Shown here: positions 43,286-52,090 of the stretch, one piece after another
Layout of the letters: every line of letters begins with the position of its first letter
How positions within the stretch are numbered: position 1 is the first letter of the stretch
Source: UBA7672 sp047601145
Lineage (GTDB): Bacteria; Pseudomonadota; Alphaproteobacteria; Caulobacterales; Hyphomonadaceae
DNA: 64,000 nt
Assembly: GCA_047601145.1 (NCBI GenBank)
Contig: JASGJW010000001.1
Span: 1,922,001-1,986,000 of the forward strand
Reading direction: 5' to 3'
Notes under the pieces: generated by a model
Database searches by the model: none
What the model saw: only the letters and a program-made list of their open reading frames with translations
What the model was told of the DNA's origin: nothing
Made by a program: the position numbers and the translations under genes

Positions 43286-43615
43286 ATGCGCCCCATGGCT
43301 CAAGCCGCCGCATATAAGCCCGTGATGGGCGCCCTCTTGAAGGGTTACAAGGCGACGCTGTCACCGGCGTTTGTCGCGCTGGGCGTGCGTTGCCGGCATG
43401 AGCCCTCGTGCTCGGAATATTGCGCGGAATGCGTGTCCCGGCATGGGGCGTGGGCTGGATCGTGGATGGCTCTGGCGCGGTTCAGCCGCTGCCGGCCCGG
43501 AGGATCGCACGGGTGGGACCCGGCGCCGACCCTAACTAGCACCGGCGCGCGGTGGTTCACCCCCTGGCGCTATGGCGTCTGGAGCGTGGACAGGTCCGAA
43601 ACCGCCCGCCCTTAA
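43286..43615 (+). CDS. yidD: Membrane protein insertion efficiency factor
   Basis: 109 residues with the YidD pattern: LLKGYKATLSPAF, CRHEPSCSEY, RHGAWAGSWMALARFSRCRPGG and HGWDPAP. YidD helps YidC-dependent insertion at the inner membrane. It normally sits near rpmH-rnpA-yidC, but in many Alphaproteobacteria it lies near an IscU-like gene and thrS, as here. Cysteines in the motif are typical. Confidence 0.92.
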   Translation: MRPMAQAAAYKPVMGALLKGYKATLSPAFVALGVRCRHEPSCSEYCAECVSRHGAWAGSWMALARFSRCRPGGSHGWDPAPTLTSTGARWFTPWRYGVWSVDRSETARP

Positions 43616-43708
43616 GTTCCGAGGACCTTCTGAAAATCAAAACTGGACGGCGGGTTCAAACACCCGGCGAAGTGCTTTATCCGTCCGCGGAACACGAAAG
43701 ACAGACCC

Positions 43709-45652
43709 ATGATCAATGTATCCTTCCCCGATGGCTCGAAGCGGGAGTACCCGGACGGGTCGACGCCGCTGTCGATTGCGGAGGCGATCTCCAAGTCGCT
43801 GGCCAAGCGGTCGGTGATCGCGAAGGTGGACGGGAAGCTCTACGACATGAAGCGGCCGCTCGAAGGCGATGTTTCGCTGGAGCTTCTGGATATCAACGCC
43901 AAGGACTCGCTGGAGCTTATCCGGCACGATGCGGCGCACGTGCTGGCTCAGGCCGTGCAGGAGCTTTTCCCCGGCACGCAGGTGACGATCGGGCCTGTGA
44001 TCGAGGACGGTTTCTATTACGACTTCGCGCGCAAGGAGCCGTTCTCGACGGAGGACTTCGCCAGGATCGAAGCGAAGATGAAGGAGATCGTCGACCGCGA
44101 CCTGCCGATCAACCGGGAGGTCTGGGGCAAGGACGATGCGATCGCTCACTTCAGGAAGATCGGCGAAGACTACAAGGCGCAGATCATCGACGACATCATT
44201 CCGCCGGGCGAGGCAATCACGCTCTATAGCCATGGCGGGCAGTGGAGCGACCTCTGCCGCGGGCCGCACCTTCCGTCGACGGGCAAGCTGCCGAAGGCGT
44301 TCAAGCTGACGAAGCTGGCGGGCGCGTACTGGCGCGGCGATCATCGCAACGAGATGCTGCAGAGGATGTACGGCACGGCTTGGGCCAACGAGGCCGACCT
44401 TGCCGCCTATCTCAAGCGTGTCGAAGAAGCCGAGAAGCGCGATCACCGCAAGCTGGGCCGTGAGCTCGATCTCTTCCACATGCAGGAAGAGGGACGCGGC
44501 ATGGTGTTCTGGCACGAGAAGGGCCTGCGTATCTGGCAGACCATCGAGGCGTACATGCGCCGGCGCCTGTCCGCGGCGGGCTATCACGAGGTGCGCACGC
44601 CGCAGGTGCTCGACAAGCGGTTCTGGGAGCAATCGGGCCACTGGGACAATTACCGCGAGAACATGTTCGTCGCGGAGACGGCCGAGGAAGAGACGCTGGC
44701 GCTGAAGCCGATGAACTGCCCGGGTCACGTGCAGATCTTCAAGTTCGGGCAGAAGAGCTACCGCGATCTGCCGCTGCGCATGGCGGAGTTCGGGGCGTGC
44801 CATCGCTATGAGCCGTCGGGCGCGCTGCACGGGCTGATGCGTGTGCGGGCGTTCACGCAGGACGATGCGCACATCTTCTGCCGCGAAGACCAGATCGAGG
44901 ACGAGGTTGCAGCCTTCATCAAGCTTGCTTCCTCGATACACGAGGATTTCGGTCTGACGCGCGATCACATCACGCTGGGCACGCGGCCGGAGAAGCGCGC
45001 CGGCACGGACGCTTTCTGGGACATGGCGGAAGGCCAGCTGATGAACGCCGCCCGCAAGGCCGGCGTCGAGGCCGTGATCGCGGCGGGCGACGGGGCATTC
45101 TATGCGCCGAAGCTGGACTTCCAGCTGAAGGACGCCATCGGCCGGACGTGGACGTGCGGCACGATCCAGAACGACTATGTGCTGCCCGAGCGACTGGGCG
45201 CGGAGTTCGTCGCGGAGGATGGCCAGAAGCACAAGCCGGTGATGCTGCACCGCGCGATCCTAGGCTCGCTCGAGCGCTTCATTGGCGTGCTGATCGAGAA
45301 CTATGCGGGCGCGTTCCCGATGTGGCTATCGCCGGTGCAGGTGGTGGTCGCGACCATTTCCGAAGCGGCGGACGGCTACGCCAAGGAAGCGGCCGATGTG
45401 TTGCGCAAGGCGGGGCTGCGGGTCGAGATCGACACGCGCGGCGAGAAGATCAACTACAAGATCCGGGAGCACAGCTTGCAGAAGATCCCCGTGATTGCGG
45501 TGGTCGGCGGCAAGGAAGCGGAGGAGCGCAAGCTGGCGCTGCGCCGCTTCGGATCGCAGGCGAATGAAGTCGTGATGCTGGAAGACGCCGCAAAGTTTCT
45601 CGTCGAGGAAGCGCTGCCGCCTGATCTCAAGCGGGCGAAGGCGGGCGTGTGA
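43709..45652 (+). CDS. thrS: Threonyl-tRNA synthetase
   Basis: 647 residues, the full bacterial length. TGS domain (1-62), editing domain (about 65-220, with HDAAHVLAQAV), class II catalytic core (245-540; MNCPGHVQIF, HRYEPSGALHGLMRVRAFTQDDAHIF, VMLHRAILGSLERFIGVLIE) and the anticodon-binding domain (545-640; PVQVVVATISE, KIPVIAVVGGKE). It charges tRNA-Thr. The stop overlaps the following glycosyltransferase start (GTGA). Confidence 0.97.
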   Translation: MINVSFPDGSKREYPDGSTPLSIAEAISKSLAKRSVIAKVDGKLYDMKRPLEGDVSLELLDINAKDSLELIRHDAAHVLAQAVQELFPGTQVTIGPVIEDGFYYDFARKEPFSTEDFARIEAKMKEIVDRDLPINREVWGKDDAIAHFRKIGEDYKAQIIDDIIPPGEAITLYSHGGQWSDLCRGPHLPSTGKLPKAFKLTKLAGAYWRGDHRNEMLQRMYGTAWANEADLAAYLKRVEEAEKRDHRKLGRELDLFHMQEEGRGMVFWHEKGLRIWQTIEAYMRRRLSAAGYHEVRTPQVLDKRFWEQSGHWDNYRENMFVAETAEEETLALKPMNCPGHVQIFKFGQKSYRDLPLRMAEFGACHRYEPSGALHGLMRVRAFTQDDAHIFCREDQIEDEVAAFIKLASSIHEDFGLTRDHITLGTRPEKRAGTDAFWDMAEGQLMNAARKAGVEAVIAAGDGAFYAPKLDFQLKDAIGRTWTCGTIQNDYVLPERLGAEFVAEDGQKHKPVMLHRAILGSLERFIGVLIENYAGAFPMWLSPVQVVVATISEAADGYAKEAADVLRKAGLRVEIDTRGEKINYKIREHSLQKIPVIAVVGGKEAEERKLALRRFGSQANEVVMLEDAAKFLVEEALPPDLKRAKAGV

Positions 45653-47019
45653 CAGCTGACCGCCATATCGCGGATCAGGCGCGGGTCATGGCCGTTCGGC
45701 TGAGGCTCGGCCTGACCGATCTTGCTGCCGTCGAGCAGTGGGCAGGTCAGGCGATCTCCGAGGGCGGTGCGGATCACGATGAACTGACGGACCTTGGCAT
45801 CGCGAAGGAGGCAGGCGAGCGGATCACGCTGCGCCTGCTTTCCCAGCTAGGGGGCAAGACGACGGCGCTCGATGTGATGCGGGCGTTCGGACCGGTGCGG
45901 GTGGACGAGCTGTCGCCGGAGGAGCTGAGCCGGCTGGCGCATGCGCTTGATCCGGTGCTTGAAGAGCTCGATGCGAACAGCGTTCCCGATGTGCTCGATA
46001 CGGCATTCGACCTTGCCGAGGATTTCCATGCGGCGCGGGCGAAGGGTGATGTGGCGGTTGCGACGATCGAGAAGAAGATGCGCGCGATGTTGCATGACGT
46101 GAAGGAGTATGCGGCGGAGCTTCCCGAGGAGAAACAGCCGGAAGAGGCGCCTCCGCCGGCGCCAACGGTCTCGGCGGTGGTGGTGAGTTACAACACCGGG
46201 CCGGTGCTGTTCGATTGCCTGGCCGCGCTGCATGGCGACAAGGCGATCGACGAGATCGTGCTGGTGAACAATGGCAATCCGGTCGAGACGCTTGAGCGGG
46301 TTGATCAGCTCTATGGCAGGTCGGACCGGCTGAAAGTTGTGGGCGGCGGCGCCAATCGCGGGTTCGCGGCGGGCGTCAATTTCGGCGCGGCCCGGGCCAA
46401 GGGCGACAGGCTGCTGGTCATCAATCCGGATGCGGTGCTGCAGCCGGGGTCGGTCGAGGCGCTGGCGGCGGCGCTGTCGGGTGCGGCGGAGCCTGCAGTG
46501 GTGGGCGGCAGGATATTCGGGAGCGATGGCAAGGAGCAGCGCGGCGCGCGGCGCCGGCGGCTGACGATGCGATCGGCAGCCGCGACATTTCTGGGGCTGG
46601 GATGGCTCAAGGCTATCAATCCCGGCTTTGTGAGCATCAACCGCAATGAAGAGCCGGAGCCGGCAGGGCCCGTGCCAATGGATGCGGTGAGCGGGGCTTT
46701 GATGTTCGTCTCGCGATCCAGCTTCGACAGGCTGGGCGGGTTCGACGAGGGATACTTCCTGCACGTCGAGGATCTCGACCTGTGCCGTCGGGCGGAGGCG
46801 GAGGGTGGGACAGTGATCTACACGCCACTGGCGTCCGCGCTGCACCATGGCGCGACGAGCGATGCGCCGGCGCTGGTGGTGGAGAAGCACAAGGGCGCGG
46901 GGCTCAACCGCTATTTCCGCAAGTTCGCGGAAACGCCGGCCGAGAAATTCGCGGCGCAGATGCTGGGGCCGCTGATCGGCTTCCTGTTATCGATGCGAGC
47001 GCGGATGCGGCGCAGCTAG
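45649..47019 (+). CDS. GT2 glycosyltransferase with an unknown N-terminal domain
   Basis: 456 residues from a GTG that overlaps the thrS stop. Residues 165-430 are a family 2 glycosyltransferase of the rhamnosyltransferase type: VSAVVVSYNTGPVLFDCLAAL, EIVLVNNGN, NRGFAAGVNFGAARAKGD, LLVINPDAVL (DxD-like), and HVEDLDLCRRAEAEGG. The first 150 residues form a mainly helical, acidic domain (LTDLAAVEQWAGQAI, DVLDTAFDLAEDFHAARAKG, KMRAMLHDVKEYAAEL) that I cannot identify. It probably adds a sugar to a surface polysaccharide. Convergent overlap of 4 bases with the GT39 gene. Confidence 0.85.
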   Translation: MTADRHIADQARVMAVRLRLGLTDLAAVEQWAGQAISEGGADHDELTDLGIAKEAGERITLRLLSQLGGKTTALDVMRAFGPVRVDELSPEELSRLAHALDPVLEELDANSVPDVLDTAFDLAEDFHAARAKGDVAVATIEKKMRAMLHDVKEYAAELPEEKQPEEAPPPAPTVSAVVVSYNTGPVLFDCLAALHGDKAIDEIVLVNNGNPVETLERVDQLYGRSDRLKVVGGGANRGFAAGVNFGAARAKGDRLLVINPDAVLQPGSVEALAAALSGAAEPAVVGGRIFGSDGKEQRGARRRRLTMRSAAATFLGLGWLKAINPGFVSINRNEEPEPAGPVPMDAVSGALMFVSRSSFDRLGGFDEGYFLHVEDLDLCRRAEAEGGTVIYTPLASALHHGATSDAPALVVEKHKGAGLNRYFRKFAETPAEKFAAQMLGPLIGFLLSMRARMRRS

Positions 47020-48935
47020 CGGTCGAGGCCGGGCTCGTCTTCATCGTCGGTCGACTGACGAAGATCGGGCCGTCCGCCGCCGGAGGGGCAGCCTGCAGGC
47101 TCGACAACGGCTGCGACCAGCACGGACGGATCGCCGTTCGAATAGTTGAGCGCATAGCGCCGGGCGAAGCGGATGCAGCGGTCAGCCGCGATGGCGGCTT
47201 TCACGAGATCATCGAGCGCGGCCTTGCCTTCCTTGTCGCCGGTGTTGATCAGCCAGGCGGGACGGGGGTCTTCCGCGACAGGCGGGATCACCGCCGTCAC
47301 TTCTGGCGGCAGCACGATCTTGTCGCCGAGCCGGAACACGAAGCTCGGCTCGGCGAAGGCGATCGCGTTGATGCGCTTGGGCGGACGGAATTTCTGCAGG
47401 TCGCACCCAGAATCGCGCGAGACCGCTGTTCCTTCCGGCAGGGCGCAGAGTTCCTGCAGCGCCGAGAGCGAGGCCCCGGTGGCGAGCATCCAGGACTGGT
47501 TCGGCAGGACGACGGCGCGGTAGCCGACGCCGCCTGCGGCGGCGCAAGCGACGAGGCCCACGAGAAGGCCTGCGGCGTTCTTCTTCACCAGCGCATAGAG
47601 CGTCCAGGCCCCGGCGGCTGCGATAAGCACGGAAGGCCAGATGCCGATGCCAGTCGCGTCCCAGGCCTGGCGCCAGATGGCGGAGACGCGCTCGGAGAGG
47701 TCGCCGAAGTCAGCGGCGGCGTTGGCGCGAACAGGGTCGAGGACGATCGGCGATGCGACGAGGACCATGGCAAGCGTGAGGACGGCGAAGAGCGCGGCGG
47801 ATATCCATTTGCCCTGTTTCCACTCATTGGTGGAGAACCAGTGGTCGGCGGCGGCGCCTGCCATCAACGCGAAGGCCGGATACATCGGCAGGGTGTAGTG
47901 GACGAGCTTCGTCGGCGCGATCTCGAACACAATCCAGGACGGCACAATCCAGCACGCGAGGAAGCGCCAGGCGGCGGCTTCGCGTTCTTCCCACGCGAGG
48001 GCGGTGGCGGCGCGGGTCGATGTCGCGCCGTCGTTGCGGCGCATGGGCAGGAGTTTCGAGACTGCCATCCAGATGCCGGGGATCAGCAGCAGCGTGCCGG
48101 GCCAGAAGAGAAGCGGTAGGGCCGTGGTGTGCATGCCGACGGGACCGCTATGGCCTTCGGCGGCGTCAACGAGCTTCGGTGCGAGGTCGACGCGCACGGC
48201 CTCGTCCATGAACTCGCCCTGCGTCGCGATCTGCACGGCGACGTACCAGGGGAGGGTGATGATCACGAACAGGCTGAGGCCGACCCAGTAGAGCAGCGGC
48301 TTCGCCCAGGCGTATTGCCGTTCCCACAGGAAGAGCGCGGCGATCGGTGCAAAGCAGACAAGCGGCGCGATCGGTCCCTTCAAAAGGACGCCGATGGACA
48401 GGCAGACCCAGAAGAGGACGCCATGCCACTTGCCGCCCGTGCCGGCGCGCAGATGCGCGAGCGCGCCCATGGCGAGGACGAGGATGCCGCACTGGGCGGC
48501 GTCCGTCTTGGCGATGTTGGCTTCGGTCGTGAGCAGGAGTGTTGTTCCCAGCACCATGGCGCCGATGAAGGCGGCGCGCCGCGAGAACAGGGCGCCGCCC
48601 GCCCAGAGCGTTCCGACGGCGGCGAGCATGGCGCCGAGCAGGGACGGCACGCGGTATTCCCAGATGGCGCGGGCCTGCGGGCCGGAGATCATCGCGACGG
48701 CGGCGGACTGGAACCAGTGGATGGCGACCGGCTTCTTGTTCCGCAGGTCCTCATGATAGCGGATGACGACGAAATCGCCGGTTTCCAGCATTTCGGAAGA
48801 GGCTTCGGCGAAACGGCCCTCGTCACGATCGAGGGTCGGCAGGGCGAAAAGGCCGGGCAGAGCCAGCAGGAAAACGATGCCAGCCAGGATGGCGTACGCC
48901 CACCGGGTTTCGATCAAGCGGTCGAACGAGGTCAT
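47016..48935 (-). CDS. GT39/ArnT-like polyprenyl-phosphate-sugar glycosyltransferase
   Basis: About 639 residues from the ATG at 48935. An integral membrane protein with a dozen hydrophobic segments; the first periplasmic loop has FALPTLDRDEGRFAEASSEMLETGDFV, the acidic signature of ArnT/PMT (GT39, GT83) enzymes, with RNKKPVAIHWFQ after it. These transfer a sugar from a polyprenyl phosphate donor to lipid A, protein or another acceptor in the periplasm. The last 150 residues are a soluble tail. It is divergent from a GT2 gene that could make its donor. Confidence 0.88.
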   Translation of the reverse strand: MTSFDRLIETRWAYAILAGIVFLLALPGLFALPTLDRDEGRFAEASSEMLETGDFVVIRYHEDLRNKKPVAIHWFQSAAVAMISGPQARAIWEYRVPSLLGAMLAAVGTLWAGGALFSRRAAFIGAMVLGTTLLLTTEANIAKTDAAQCGILVLAMGALAHLRAGTGGKWHGVLFWVCLSIGVLLKGPIAPLVCFAPIAALFLWERQYAWAKPLLYWVGLSLFVIITLPWYVAVQIATQGEFMDEAVRVDLAPKLVDAAEGHSGPVGMHTTALPLLFWPGTLLLIPGIWMAVSKLLPMRRNDGATSTRAATALAWEEREAAAWRFLACWIVPSWIVFEIAPTKLVHYTLPMYPAFALMAGAAADHWFSTNEWKQGKWISAALFAVLTLAMVLVASPIVLDPVRANAAADFGDLSERVSAIWRQAWDATGIGIWPSVLIAAAGAWTLYALVKKNAAGLLVGLVACAAAGGVGYRAVVLPNQSWMLATGASLSALQELCALPEGTAVSRDSGCDLQKFRPPKRINAIAFAEPSFVFRLGDKIVLPPEVTAVIPPVAEDPRPAWLINTGDKEGKAALDDLVKAAIAADRCIRFARRYALNYSNGDPSVLVAAVVEPAGCPSGGGRPDLRQSTDDEDEPGLDR

Positions 48936-49139
48936 CACGCAGCGAAAACCCTTGGGATTGGCCCACACGCCCCGGGCCGATTCGGAAAGTTCCGTGGGCC
49001 GGATGGCCGGGACCATAACGGACCTTTATACGGGCGGCGACGGGTTTTGTTCTCCTGCGGCGGGAAGCCCCTGCGGCCCATGACCCCGGTTACAGCCTGA
49101 CCCTCGCAACCTTGTCCCGGTGCGGCTATAGGACATTTC

Positions 49140-49910
49140 ATGGATGCTCGGGTTCAAACGGACAGGATGATGGCCTCTGTGGAGGGACGCCCCGAATTCA
49201 GCGTCGTCTCGCCCGTGCGCAACGAGGCGGATAACGTCGAGACCCTGGTGCGGGAGATTTCCGACGCGCTGGCGGGCCGGGCGTTCGAGATCATCTTCGT
49301 GGACGATTCCTCGCAGGACGACACGCGGGCGCGCCTGTTCACGATGAAGGGCAAGGTTCCAAATCTGCGCGTGCTGGGCCATCGCAAGAATGCGGGCCAG
49401 AGCCGGGCAGTGCGGACGGGCGTGCTGGCGGCGAAGTCGAATGTCATTCTCACGCTGGATGGCGACGGGCAGAACGACCCGGCGGATCTTCCGGCGCTGC
49501 TGGGACAGCTGATCCGCGCGGATGCGCCCGCTGACCTTGCGCTGGTGCAGGGCCGCCGCGAGAAGCGCATCGACAGTGGCTGGAAGAAGTTCGGATCGAA
49601 GTTCGCCAACAACATCCGGCGCTCGATCCTCAAGGACCGCAACACGGATTCAGGTTGCGGCATGCGCGCGTTCCGGCGCGACGTATTCCTGCAGCTTCCC
49701 TACTTCGACCACATGCACCGTTATCTCCCGGCGCTGATGCAGTCGGACGGGTACATGGTCGAAGAGCGTGGGGTGGGCCACCGCGCGCGCCAGCATGGCC
49801 GGTCGAACTACACCAATTTCGGCAGGCTCGCGGATGCCGTGTCCGATCTTCGTGGCGTCATGTGGCTGAGAAAACGGCGTAAATCGCCCGGCGGCGTCGA
49901 CGAAATCTAG
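49140..49910 (+). CDS. GT2 glycosyltransferase, dolichol-phosphate-mannose-synthase type
   Basis: 256 residues. Seen: FSVVSPVRNEADNVETLVREI, FEIIFVDDSSQDDTRA, HRKNAGQSRAVRTGVLAA, ILTLDGDGQNDPADLP (DxD motif), then a typical GCGMRAFRRDVF. It lacks the C-terminal membrane pair seen in some members. Such enzymes charge polyprenyl phosphate with a sugar at the inner face of the membrane. The divergent ArnT-like gene 204 bases away would use such a donor, so the two probably form a pathway. Confidence 0.87.
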   Translation: MDARVQTDRMMASVEGRPEFSVVSPVRNEADNVETLVREISDALAGRAFEIIFVDDSSQDDTRARLFTMKGKVPNLRVLGHRKNAGQSRAVRTGVLAAKSNVILTLDGDGQNDPADLPALLGQLIRADAPADLALVQGRREKRIDSGWKKFGSKFANNIRRSILKDRNTDSGCGMRAFRRDVFLQLPYFDHMHRYLPALMQSDGYMVEERGVGHRARQHGRSNYTNFGRLADAVSDLRGVMWLRKRRKSPGGVDEI

Positions 49911-50051
49911 AGCAAGGCAAGGCCAGGGACCGGCTGGGCGGAGGGCTTTCACTTGGACAAGAACTTGGTTACCGGTTGGGGAATCGATAGGATTGAAAGC
50001 CGGGCCGCGCGCAAGCGCGGTGCGGGCCGCGGGCCAGACAGGGGATCACCT

Positions 50052-50504
50052 ATGCGCGTCATCTTCGGGATTTTCCCGCTGCTCGCCATTCCAGTCATCA
50101 TCTACAACCTGATGGCGTTCACCCATGGTGGCGGACCTGATGCTGCGGGCGTCGCTATCTCCATGGCGCGCCAGATCAGCGATCCGACGCTGTCGGGCTG
50201 GAAGCTGCCGATGGCGGGCGGGGAGTGGATCATCACCTCCGGCGACCTGCTTATCATGCTGTCAATGGTGTTCTTCTTCGTCGAGATCCTGAAATCGACC
50301 TCGACAGGTTCCTCAACCATCGCGAACCACGCGGTGTCGATGATCGTCTTCATCGTCTGCCTGATCGAGTTCCTGCTGCTTGAGAACTTCGCGACGTCGG
50401 TGTTCTTCATCCTCACCCTGATGTGCCTGCTTGACGTGCTGGCCGGCGTGGTGGTGACGATCATCTCGGCCCGCCGCGACTTCACGGTCGACGGGAGCCA
50501 CTGA
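50052..50504 (+). CDS. Unknown membrane protein with four helices
   Basis: 150 residues from the ATG at 50052 (GGGGATCACC before it); a TTG at 49953 would add 33 mostly basic residues. Four hydrophobic segments: MRVIFGIFPLLAIPVIIYNL, LLIMLSMVFFFVEIL, SMIVFIVCLIEFLLL and a final VFFILTLMCLLDVLAGVVVTII. The loop after the first helix is about 50 residues. No family is recognised. It follows the GT2 gene and precedes the HTH gene on the same strand. Confidence 0.7.
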   Translation: MRVIFGIFPLLAIPVIIYNLMAFTHGGGPDAAGVAISMARQISDPTLSGWKLPMAGGEWIITSGDLLIMLSMVFFFVEILKSTSTGSSTIANHAVSMIVFIVCLIEFLLLENFATSVFFILTLMCLLDVLAGVVVTIISARRDFTVDGSH

Positions 50505-50541
50505 CGGCGCGATAGCTTAGCGTCTCTTTCGGGAGCGCCCC

Positions 50542-51249
50542 ATGGGCATCTTCTTCGACCAGGACTGGTTTGAAGACCGGCTGAAATCGTCGGGCCTGAC
50601 GCGCGCCGCCATGGCGCAGGCGGCGGGCATGACGATTGACGAGATCGAGATGGTGTTCTCCGACCGGCGCGAGCTCGAAGGGCCCGAGGTGCACGCGATC
50701 GCGCGCTTCCTGTCTGTCGACCCGCGTGAAGTCGCCGACAAGTCAGGCGTCGCCGATCCGGGGGCGCTGGCAGCGGCGCCTGTGATGAAGCCAGGGCGTG
50801 GCGGGGAGGCAGGGCCAGCGACCGGCTTCGTGGTGACGCGCGAGGTGATTGCGGGCATCCATGAGCGGCTCGACCGGCTCGAGCGCCTGCTGGAAATGGT
50901 TATCGCTAGAACTCGACCGGCGTTAGGTCCGGGCGCTAGGCGCGCTCAACGAAGTTCGGGCGCAGCGGCGTGCGCGCTTCGGGTTGGGCATAGGCGCGTT
51001 CCACGCGTTCCGGCATCACGTCTTCCGGGGAAACCTGGCCGAGGATGTGGGCGCCGAAGGCCGGGGCAAACCAGACATGGGCGGCGTGACGGGCGCGGGA
51101 GGAGGCTTGCGTCGTTTCGGTGCGGCGCTCGCGATTGGGCGTGCGGCGCTCGCAAGGCCGCTGGCGGCGGTCTCCGTTCCGGAACACGTAAGGGGCAGCC
51201 TCGACGCGCATGGAAGCTGCGCTGCAAAGGCAGGGCCATCATTGGCTAA
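50542..51249 (+). CDS. Helix-turn-helix protein with a doubtful C-terminal extension
   Basis: The frame is 235 codons, but only about the first 122 look real. Residues 3-75 form a lambda-repressor-like HTH (FDQDWFEDRLKSSGLTRAAM, AQAAGMTIDEIEMVFSDRR), and a short helix follows (IHERLDRLERLLEMVIA). After that the codons become rare for this genome (AGA, AGG, CGA), with no third-base G/C preference, and the stretch is antisense to a better-looking minus-strand gene. A one- or two-base error near 50900 would stop the gene at TAG 50907 or 50924. It probably binds DNA; targets unknown. Confidence 0.6.
   Translation: MGIFFDQDWFEDRLKSSGLTRAAMAQAAGMTIDEIEMVFSDRRELEGPEVHAIARFLSVDPREVADKSGVADPGALAAAPVMKPGRGGEAGPATGFVVTREVIAGIHERLDRLERLLEMVIARTRPALGPGARRAQRSSGAAACALRVGHRRVPRVPASRLPGKPGRGCGRRRPGQTRHGRRDGRGRRLASFRCGARDWACGARKAAGGGLRSGTRKGQPRRAWKLRCKGRAIIG
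50936..51211 (-). CDS. Small protein of unknown function
   Basis: 91 residues. Codon third positions are rich in G and C in the C-terminal half, unlike the overlapping plus-strand frame, so this strand is the better coding candidate. The C-terminal part HVWFAPAFGAHILGQVSPEDVMPERVERAY is ordered-looking; the N-terminal half is very basic (RRQRPCERRTPNRERRTE) and encoded by DNA with a 12-base direct repeat (51121-51132 and 51142-51153, 21-base period). No clear ribosome site. The true start may lie further in. No family is recognised. Confidence 0.5.
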   Translation of the reverse strand: MRVEAAPYVFRNGDRRQRPCERRTPNRERRTETTQASSRARHAAHVWFAPAFGAHILGQVSPEDVMPERVERAYAQPEARTPLRPNFVERA

Positions 51250-51261
51250 TGGCGGTTAGGG

Positions 51262-52077
51262 TTAACTCGCGGCGCGCAGGCGGGCTGCGAGATTGTGGTG
51301 GCCGGCATGATCGGCCCAGCCTGCGGGGGTGCCGTCCCACATCTGGTCGCGCACGGTGAGCGAGGCGCCTGCATCGACCAGCAGCTGGCAAAGGTCGGCC
51401 TTGCCGGTGAGGGCCGCCTCGTGGAGCGCGGTCGCGTGGCGGTGAAGCCGGGCGCTGCGCAGGTTGGGATCAATGCCGGCGGCGAGCAGGAAGCGGATCG
51501 CGCTGGTGAGGCCGAGACTTGCAGCGGCAAGCAGGGCGTCGCCGCGCTCATCCGCGCTTGCCTGGGGCAGCAGGCGCTGGGCGTCCTGGTCGAGGCCAAG
51601 GCAGAGCGCTGCGGTCAGTGTGAGGGGCGCGCCATGGTGGATCAGGCGGCGCGCGGCGGCCATCTCGTTATGGGCGACCGTCGCGTCGAGGCCGGATGGT
51701 TGGGCGCCGCGTGCGATCAGGGCGTCAATCAGGGGCAGCTGGAGGCCAGCTTCGCGCGGGACCTTGCCGGTGGCGATCAGCCCGACCGTGTAGTCGAGCT
51801 GGTGTTGGCGCGAGGGCGGGGCGAGGCGGTCAAGATGGTCTATGATCAGGTTGGCGACAGCGACGATGTTGGCAGGCAGCCGGTCGTTGCGGATCGGGTT
51901 CTCGGCGATGAACCAGATGAGGTAGGGATCAGCGAAATAGGCGAAGCCTTCCTCGCGGCTGGGAAGGCGATCAGTCACCAGGCGGGGATGCTGCGTGAGG
52001 AGCGCGTCGAGTGTCGCTACGTCGCCTGCGTCGATGGCCGCGACCGCATCTGCAAAGACGGGATCGCGGATCTCCAT
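51262..52077 (-). CDS. Ankyrin-repeat protein
   Basis: 271 residues. The C-terminal third has ankyrin repeats (DALLAAASLGLTSAIRFLLAAGIDPN, ATALHEAALTGKADLCQLLVDAGASLT, GTPAGWADHAGHHNLAARL), and weaker repeats precede them (IDALIARGAQPSG, NEMAAARRLIHHGAPLT). The N-terminus (DAVAAIDAGDVATLDALLTQHPRLV) is also repeat-like. Such proteins mediate protein contacts; no partner is evident. Intracellular, with no signal peptide. It ends 184 bases from the phaR start region on the same strand order. Confidence 0.82.
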   Translation of the reverse strand: MEIRDPVFADAVAAIDAGDVATLDALLTQHPRLVTDRLPSREEGFAYFADPYLIWFIAENPIRNDRLPANIVAVANLIIDHLDRLAPPSRQHQLDYTVGLIATGKVPREAGLQLPLIDALIARGAQPSGLDATVAHNEMAAARRLIHHGAPLTLTAALCLGLDQDAQRLLPQASADERGDALLAAASLGLTSAIRFLLAAGIDPNLRSARLHRHATALHEAALTGKADLCQLLVDAGASLTVRDQMWDGTPAGWADHAGHHNLAARLRAAS

Positions 52078-52090
52078 CGGATGACGCGTC

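Noticed and set aside
43616..43708. T-box or leader attenuator before thrS
   Set aside because: Only a weak five-pair hairpin is seen, with no T-box sequence; T-boxes are not expected in this group.
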